Assembly (NCBI GenBank): GCA_023139225.1
Contig: JAGLNZ010000199.1
Span: 1-7,003 of the forward strand
DNA length: 7,003 bases
Reading direction: 5' to 3'
Origin: Desulfobacula sp.
GTDB taxonomy: Bacteria > Desulfobacterota > Desulfobacteria > Desulfobacterales > Desulfobacteraceae
The position numbers were made by a program, and so were the translations under genes. Shown here one piece after another: positions 6,764 to 7,003 of the stretch. Positions within the stretch are counted from its first letter, which is position 1, and each line of letters opens with the position of its first letter. A model generated the notes under the pieces. The model saw only the letters and a list, made by a program, of their open reading frames with translations. It was not told where the DNA came from and made no database searches.

Positions 6764-7003
6764 TTAAGAATTGATCAGATCTCTTAATTTTCCTGAACAT
6801 TTAAAGGTGACAACCCTTCTTGCCGGCAGGGTCATTTCTTCGTCGGTTGCAGGGTTCCTGCCTTTTCGGGCTTTTTTTTCGTTTACACAAAATTTCCCAA
6901 AACCACTAATCATGATATCTTCACCGTTTTCAATTGTTTCTTTAATGATTTCAAGGAACTCTTCCATGATTTCATAGGTCGTTGTTCTGGATAAATTAAG
7001 CTT
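6764..7003 (-). CDS. ihfA: Integration host factor alpha subunit, 5' end outside the window
   Basis: The minus-strand frame stays open to the window edge, so the gene is partial. The first ATG inside the window (6967) is internal: the 12 codons before it read KLNLSRTTTYEI, matching the KLGLSKRDA helix of IhfA, and about 14 residues should lie beyond the edge. The 79 visible residues hold the rest of the fold: the amphipathic helix FLEIIKETIENGE, the ISGFGKF turn, the DNA-binding arm with RKGRNP (Pro51 of the visible part is the intercalating proline), and ARRVVTFKCSGKLRD at the C-terminus. The ARRVVTFK ending favours IHF-alpha over HU. IHF bends DNA in transcription, replication and recombination and normally pairs with IhfB, which is not seen here. 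The protease gene follows after 18 bp. Confidence 0.88.
   Translation of the reverse strand, partial: KLNLSRTTTYEIMEEFLEIIKETIENGEDIMISGFGKFCVNEKKARKGRNPATDEEMTLPARRVVTFKCSGKLRDLINS

Noticed and set aside
6764..6967. A short 67-residue HU-like protein starting at the ATG at 6967
   Set aside because: The frame continues upstream with residues matching IhfA helix 1, so that Met is internal and the gene is simply cut by the edge.
6771..6977. 68-codon plus-strand frame opposite ihfA
   Set aside because: Exact antisense of a conserved DNA-binding protein; a shadow.

Overview
The window is AT-rich, densely coding bacterial DNA. It carries six complete protein genes and one gene cut by the right edge, with no rRNA, tRNA, CRISPR array or mobile element that I can see. 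The gene families and the look of the proteins (Lys/Ile/Asn-rich; an IHF-alpha ending in a TFKCSGKLRD-type C-terminus; a PAS-PAS-GGDEF protein; a Ste24-type protease) point to a Gram-negative deltaproteobacterium of the sulfate-reducing Desulfobacterales type. That placement is inference from protein flavour, not from a marker gene.

Layout. Positions 135-1880 (-) hold a 581-aa DUF89/ARMT1-like protein with an altered metal/phosphate site and a long C-terminal extension. It is divergent from a 216-aa J-domain protein at 1996-2646 (+) with a strongly basic tail; the 115-bp gap between them carries candidate promoters in both directions. At 2670-3182 (-) is a YfcE-like calcineurin-type phosphoesterase, convergent with the J-protein and divergent from the next unit. 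Positions 3263-5500 (+) are a probable two-gene operon: a soluble PAS-PAS-GGDEF diguanylate cyclase and, 15 bp on, a monoacylglycerol-lipase-like alpha/beta hydrolase. Positions 7003-5501 (-) are a second probable operon: IHF-alpha (5' end outside the window), then an M48/Ste24-type membrane metalloprotease. The hydrolase and protease stop codons abut with no spacer.

How the genes relate. No single pathway links them. Two themes recur: signalling and phosphate-ester chemistry (DUF89, YfcE, diguanylate cyclase), and protein or membrane maintenance (J-protein, Ste24 protease, lipase). The c-di-GMP enzyme with a lipid hydrolase, and ihfA with a membrane protease, are the two cotranscribed pairings. 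I found no convincing defence system, prophage or new RNA. The least explained parts are the DUF89-type protein and the tail of the J-protein. The window ends exactly on a HindIII site and begins with an AscI site within its first 20 bases, so it may be a cloned fragment.
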